Of a stretch of 8,293 nt of DNA, positions 6,459-8,293 are shown piece after piece (position 1 is the first letter of the stretch; each line of letters begins with the position of its first letter). Under the pieces are notes generated by a model. That model saw nothing but the letters and a program-made list of their open reading frames with translations, was not told where the DNA came from and did not search any database. The stretch is from Myxococcales bacterium (GTDB lineage: Bacteria; Myxococcota_A; Polyangia; Polyangiales; Houyiibacteriaceae). Position numbers and translations under genes: made by a program. The stretch lies in NCBI GenBank assembly GCA_013002645.1, contig JABDJF010000393.1:1-8293 (forward strand), in the 5' to 3' direction.

Positions 6459-6578
6459 GGCCTTCGTTGTCAGCCGTTTCGCTGCCGGCCACTCCTCCCT
6501 CGACAGAGGCACTTCGGCGCGCAGCGCACGCCCCATTGACGCGTTGACTCTGCGTGTTCTGCATGTTTTGGTCGAGAT

Positions 6579-7064
6579 ATGAAGCCGGTATGTCTGTCTT
6601 TGGCGCTCGCGATGCTTGCCGTGGCCTGCGCGACGACCAGCGTCACCGAGCAACAGATTGAGGCGGTAGCGGCGGCGGTCGACTACGGCGACTCTTCATC
6701 TGAGACACTTGCGGTCAAAGCCTGGAAAGCGTTCGACAAGAAGGACTATCCAGAGGTCCTTGCGTACACGCGCAAATGCGTCGATCTGTACGGCGAAGAA
6801 GGCAGAAAGATGAATGCCGAATTGAGCGCGTTCGAGCCGTCGAGCACGGCCGCAACCAAATGGGCGCTCAACGATGTGGGCACCTGCCTGTTCATCATGG
6901 GCAGTGCCTACCAAGATCTAGAGATGTATCCCGAGGCCGTGGAGGCCTATCGCACGTTGGTCAACGACTACAACTACGCGCAGTGTTGGGATCCCAGGGG
7001 TTGGTATTGGCGGCCTGCCGAAGTAGCGGCGCCGCGTGTGGAGCGCTACGAGTACCGTCCATAG
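6579..7064 (+). CDS. Small TPR-like lipoprotein of unknown function
   Basis: This 161-residue protein starts with a short signal peptide ending LAVAC, with C17 as the likely lipidated residue. The -3 position is Ala rather than Leu, so the lipobox is slightly weak. After this come two helical stretches resembling tetratricopeptide repeats: AWKAFDKKDYPEVLAYTRKC (about 49-68) and GSAYQDLEMYPEAVEAYRTL (about 108-127). The C-terminus has CWDPRGWYWRPAE (139-151), an aromatic motif I cannot assign. The protein would sit in a membrane facing the periplasm and could act as a scaffold. The ribosome site is weak (CGAG just before the ATG at 6579). It stands alone, facing away from the nucleotidyltransferase operon and toward the TetR gene. 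TTGACT (6544-6549) could be part of a promoter, but no good -10 follows. The 44 bases to the TetR gene hold no clear terminator. Confidence 0.75.
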   Translation: MKPVCLSLALAMLAVACATTSVTEQQIEAVAAAVDYGDSSSETLAVKAWKAFDKKDYPEVLAYTRKCVDLYGEEGRKMNAELSAFEPSSTAATKWALNDVGTCLFIMGSAYQDLEMYPEAVEAYRTLVNDYNYAQCWDPRGWYWRPAEVAAPRVERYEYRP

Positions 7065-7108
7065 CGTGAAACCCGCCATTCTCATCGCTACGGCTGCGAG
7101 CGCTTGCC

Positions 7109-7714
7109 TCATGCGGGCGGCTTGGCGCGGAGCGCTTCGAGGTGCCCGATCGCGACTCGCGCGGCGCTTTCGATCACCGTCGGCGGCGCCTTTGCTCTCA
7201 GCATGACGAACAAGCCGAGGACGGAAGCCGTGAAGAAGCCTGCCTCCTCACGTGGATCCACGGACCGGCGCAGCTCGCCCTTGCCGCCCGCGTTGCTGAG
7301 CGCGGCGTAGAACGCTTCGGACAGGCGCTCGAAGTATTGCTGAACGAACCCAGCACCGCTTGGGTCGTCGGGGCCGAATTCCACCGCCGTGTTGCAGAGC
7401 AAGCACCCGCGACCCGAAGCAGGACTCTCGCGGGCCGATCCGAAGAACTCCAGCAGCGCGCGGACCTCGTCGATACCCGCCCCCGGAGCCTCCAGTGGGC
7501 CGAAGTTCCGTTCCAGCACCTCCTCGTCGTAGCGCTGGAGCGCGGCCTCGAAGAGCGCCTGCTTGCTCCCGAACTCCGCGTAGAGGCTGTAGCGGTTGAC
7601 CCCAAGCCCTGCGACGAGCATCTCCGCCGATGTGCCAGCAAAGCCGTGGTCGCGGAAGATCTCCACGGCCTTCCCGACCAACACGTCGCGATCGTAGCTT
7701 TTCCTGCGTCCCAT
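7109..7714 (-). CDS. TetR/AcrR-family transcriptional regulator
   Basis: This 201-residue regulator has the usual TetR size. Its N-terminal helix-turn-helix domain covers about residues 8-55: VLVGKAVEIFRDHGFAGTSAEMLV leads into the recognition part GVNRYSLYAEFGSKQALFEAAL. The ligand-binding half contains GCLLCNTAVEFG, a motif frequent in TetR regulators that respond to electrophiles or small organic molecules. Cysteines are present there (GCLLC), so thiol sensing is possible but unproven. Start ATG at 7712-7714 has AGGGA at 7723-7727. The gene is divergent from the DUF1330-like gene, and the palindrome at 7753-7770 lies in the spacer of its own candidate promoter. It very likely represses itself and the divergent genes. 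The inducer is unknown. Confidence 0.93.
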   Translation of the reverse strand: MGRRKSYDRDVLVGKAVEIFRDHGFAGTSAEMLVAGLGVNRYSLYAEFGSKQALFEAALQRYDEEVLERNFGPLEAPGAGIDEVRALLEFFGSARESPASGRGCLLCNTAVEFGPDDPSGAGFVQQYFERLSEAFYAALSNAGGKGELRRSVDPREEAGFFTASVLGLFVMLRAKAPPTVIESAARVAIGHLEALRAKPPA

Positions 7715-7727
7715 GGGTGGTTCCCTG

Positions 7728-7756
7728 TTGAAAGCCTCGCCCTGGTACTATATCTA
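7728..7756 (+). promoter_or_regulatory. Candidate promoter of the DUF1330-like gene
   Basis: TTGAAA (-35, 7728-7733) and TATCTA (-10, 7751-7756) are separated by 17 bases. The -10 overlaps the first bases of the palindrome at 7753-7770, so a bound repressor would block RNA polymerase. The downstream ribosome site is GAGAGG (7783-7788). Confidence 0.5.
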
Positions 7757-7775
7757 AACGATCGTTCAGAAACAA
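7747..7775 (-). promoter_or_regulatory. Candidate promoter of the TetR gene
   Basis: On the minus strand TTGTTT (-35, 7770-7775) lies 17 bases from TATAGT (-10, 7747-7752). The palindrome at 7753-7770 fills the spacer, an arrangement that fits autorepression. Confidence 0.5.
7753..7770. promoter_or_regulatory. Probable TetR operator palindrome
   Basis: TCTAAACGATCGTTCAGA is an 18-bp inverted repeat with one mismatched pair, centred on AACGATCGTT. TetR-family operators are commonly palindromes with a core of this kind. It lies between the divergent genes and overlaps promoter elements for both, so binding by the adjacent TetR protein is the simplest reading. Confidence 0.75.
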
Positions 7776-7794
7776 CTCGAAAGAGAGGCGAAAA

Positions 7795-8111
7795 ATGGGC
7801 GATGAGACAAAGACGGGCGAGAGCACGACTCTCGTGGTCACTGCGGTTCCGAATCCGAACGAGATGGCGTCGGTCCAGGAGTACCTGCAGGGGGTCCTGC
7901 CGCTGCTCATGGGCGCCGGGGCAAGTTGGTGAAGCGCATGAAGGTTGGCGGGGTCATCCATGGCAACCCCACCGGAATGGTGCTGGTCATGGACTTCGAT
8001 TCGGCGGATGCGATTTCCCGGATGTTCGAGTCCGAGGACTACGCCGCCCTCATCCCGGCGCGCAACCGGGGCTTCACGGAGATGAACATCCTGCTGGCCC
8101 AAGGAATGTGA
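7795..8111 (+). pseudogene. DUF1330-like protein gene, interrupted by an apparent one-base deletion
   Basis: From ATG 7795 (GAGAGG ribosome site at 7783-7788) the frame encodes about 42 sensible residues (TLVVTAVPNPNEMASVQEYL and so on), then hits TGA at 7930-7932. The rest of the protein continues in another frame up to TGA 8109-8111, ending in DYAALIPARNRGFTEMNILL. Adding one G to the GGGG run at 7918-7921 joins the two parts into a continuous 105-residue protein reading GAGGKLVKRMKVGG across the junction. The restored protein resembles DUF1330-type small proteins of the dimeric alpha-beta barrel fold: the VMDFDSADAISRMFESEDY segment is typical. It may bind or process a small organic compound. 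A sequencing error in the G run, a true mutation, or less likely programmed frameshifting would each explain it. It is probably under control of the divergent TetR. Confidence 0.72.
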
Positions 8112-8154
8112 TCTTTCTCAGCCTTGGACCCGCCGCATATTCGTCCTAGGGTGA

Positions 8155-8173
8155 CTCGGTCGTCGGGACCGAG
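8155..8173 (+). repeat. Short hairpin-forming inverted repeat before the SRPBCC gene
   Basis: CTCGGTC (8155-8161) and GACCGAG (8167-8173) form a perfect 7-bp stem with a 5-base loop, ending 7 bases before the ribosome site. A weak promoter-like pair, TTGGAC (8124-8129) and TAGGGT (8147-8152), lies just upstream. The repeat could be a leader hairpin or a binding site. Confidence 0.4.
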
Positions 8174-8192
8174 CCCGGCAGAGGAGGTCGCG

Positions 8193-8293
8193 ATGGGCAA
8201 GATCACCGTCTCTGGAACCATGTCGCATAGTGTGGACCGCGTTTGGTCGATGCTCGATGACTTCGGCAGCGTCTATCGCTGGAGTGGCGGCGT
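8193..8293 (+). CDS. SRPBCC-family protein (3' partial)
   Basis: Only the first 33 codons are inside the window. ATG 8193 follows a strong GAGGAGG at 8181-8187. The visible residues KITVSGTMSHSVDRVWSMLDD, then DFGSVYRWSGG, match the beginning of SRPBCC/polyketide cyclase-like domains (START-like fold): a first strand, then VW-x2-L-x-DFG-x4-RW before the ligand-cavity region. Such proteins bind or convert hydrophobic small molecules. It lies 81 bases after the DUF1330-like gene on the same strand, so both may belong to the TetR-controlled set, although a weak promoter of its own may exist. The function cannot be refined from the fragment. Confidence 0.7.
   Translation, partial: MGKITVSGTMSHSVDRVWSMLDDFGSVYRWSGG

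Noticed and set aside
5517..6547. Long + strand open frames opposite the nucleotidyltransferase operon
   Set aside because: They give low-complexity, Arg/Ser-rich translations with no recognisable motif, while the minus strand has overlapping genes, a ribosome site and a promoter.
7065..7108. Terminator between the lipoprotein and TetR genes
   Set aside because: I found no convincing stem followed by a T-tract in these 44 bases.
7918..7932. Programmed -1 frameshift in the DUF1330-like gene
   Set aside because: There is no classical slippery heptamer; a lost G in a four-G run is simpler. It is still listed as a minor alternative.
7142..8149. A 335-residue + strand open frame across the TetR gene
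   Set aside because: It is antisense to a clear TetR gene, runs through the divergent promoter region, and has no family features.

Overview
The window comes from a GC-rich bacterium. Codon use, lipoprotein style and gene families fit a Myxococcota/'Deltaproteobacteria'-like or similar proteobacterial lineage, but no RNA gene or marker here fixes the taxon. No tRNA, rRNA, CRISPR array, insertion sequence or origin was seen.

Region 1 (1-5375, + strand) is one tight operon of six genes. It starts before the window. It encodes a molybdopterin oxidoreductase catalytic subunit of the polysulfide/thiosulfate reductase or sulfite dehydrogenase (Psr/Phs/Soe) type, a four-cluster ferredoxin subunit, an NrfD/PsrC-like quinone-interacting membrane subunit, two half-size YeeE/YedE membrane proteins, and a membrane-anchored rhodanese-like protein. 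Gaps are 5 bases or less, with two ATGA stop/start overlaps among the last three genes and a 38-base gap before the first YeeE gene. The likely joint role is transport and redox conversion of an inorganic sulfur compound, with electrons exchanged with the quinone pool. The rhodanese has Ser in place of the catalytic Cys, and its only cysteine is the very last residue. A strong hairpin overlaps the end of this gene.

Region 2 (5409-6458, - strand) is a two-gene operon that looks like a toxin-antitoxin or related selfish/defence module. The first gene is a small nucleotidyltransferase-fold protein. The second overlaps it by ATGA and ends in a ribbon-helix-helix-like segment. Its AT-rich promoter carries inverted and direct repeats and seems to produce a leaderless mRNA.

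Region 3 (6579-7064, +) is a small TPR-like lipoprotein gene of unknown role.

Region 4 (7109-8293) holds a TetR-family repressor gene (-) divergent from a DUF1330-like gene (+) that is broken by an apparent one-base deletion. An SRPBCC-domain gene follows and runs off the window end. A near-perfect 18-bp palindrome in the divergent intergenic region overlaps promoter elements on both strands and is the probable TetR operator.
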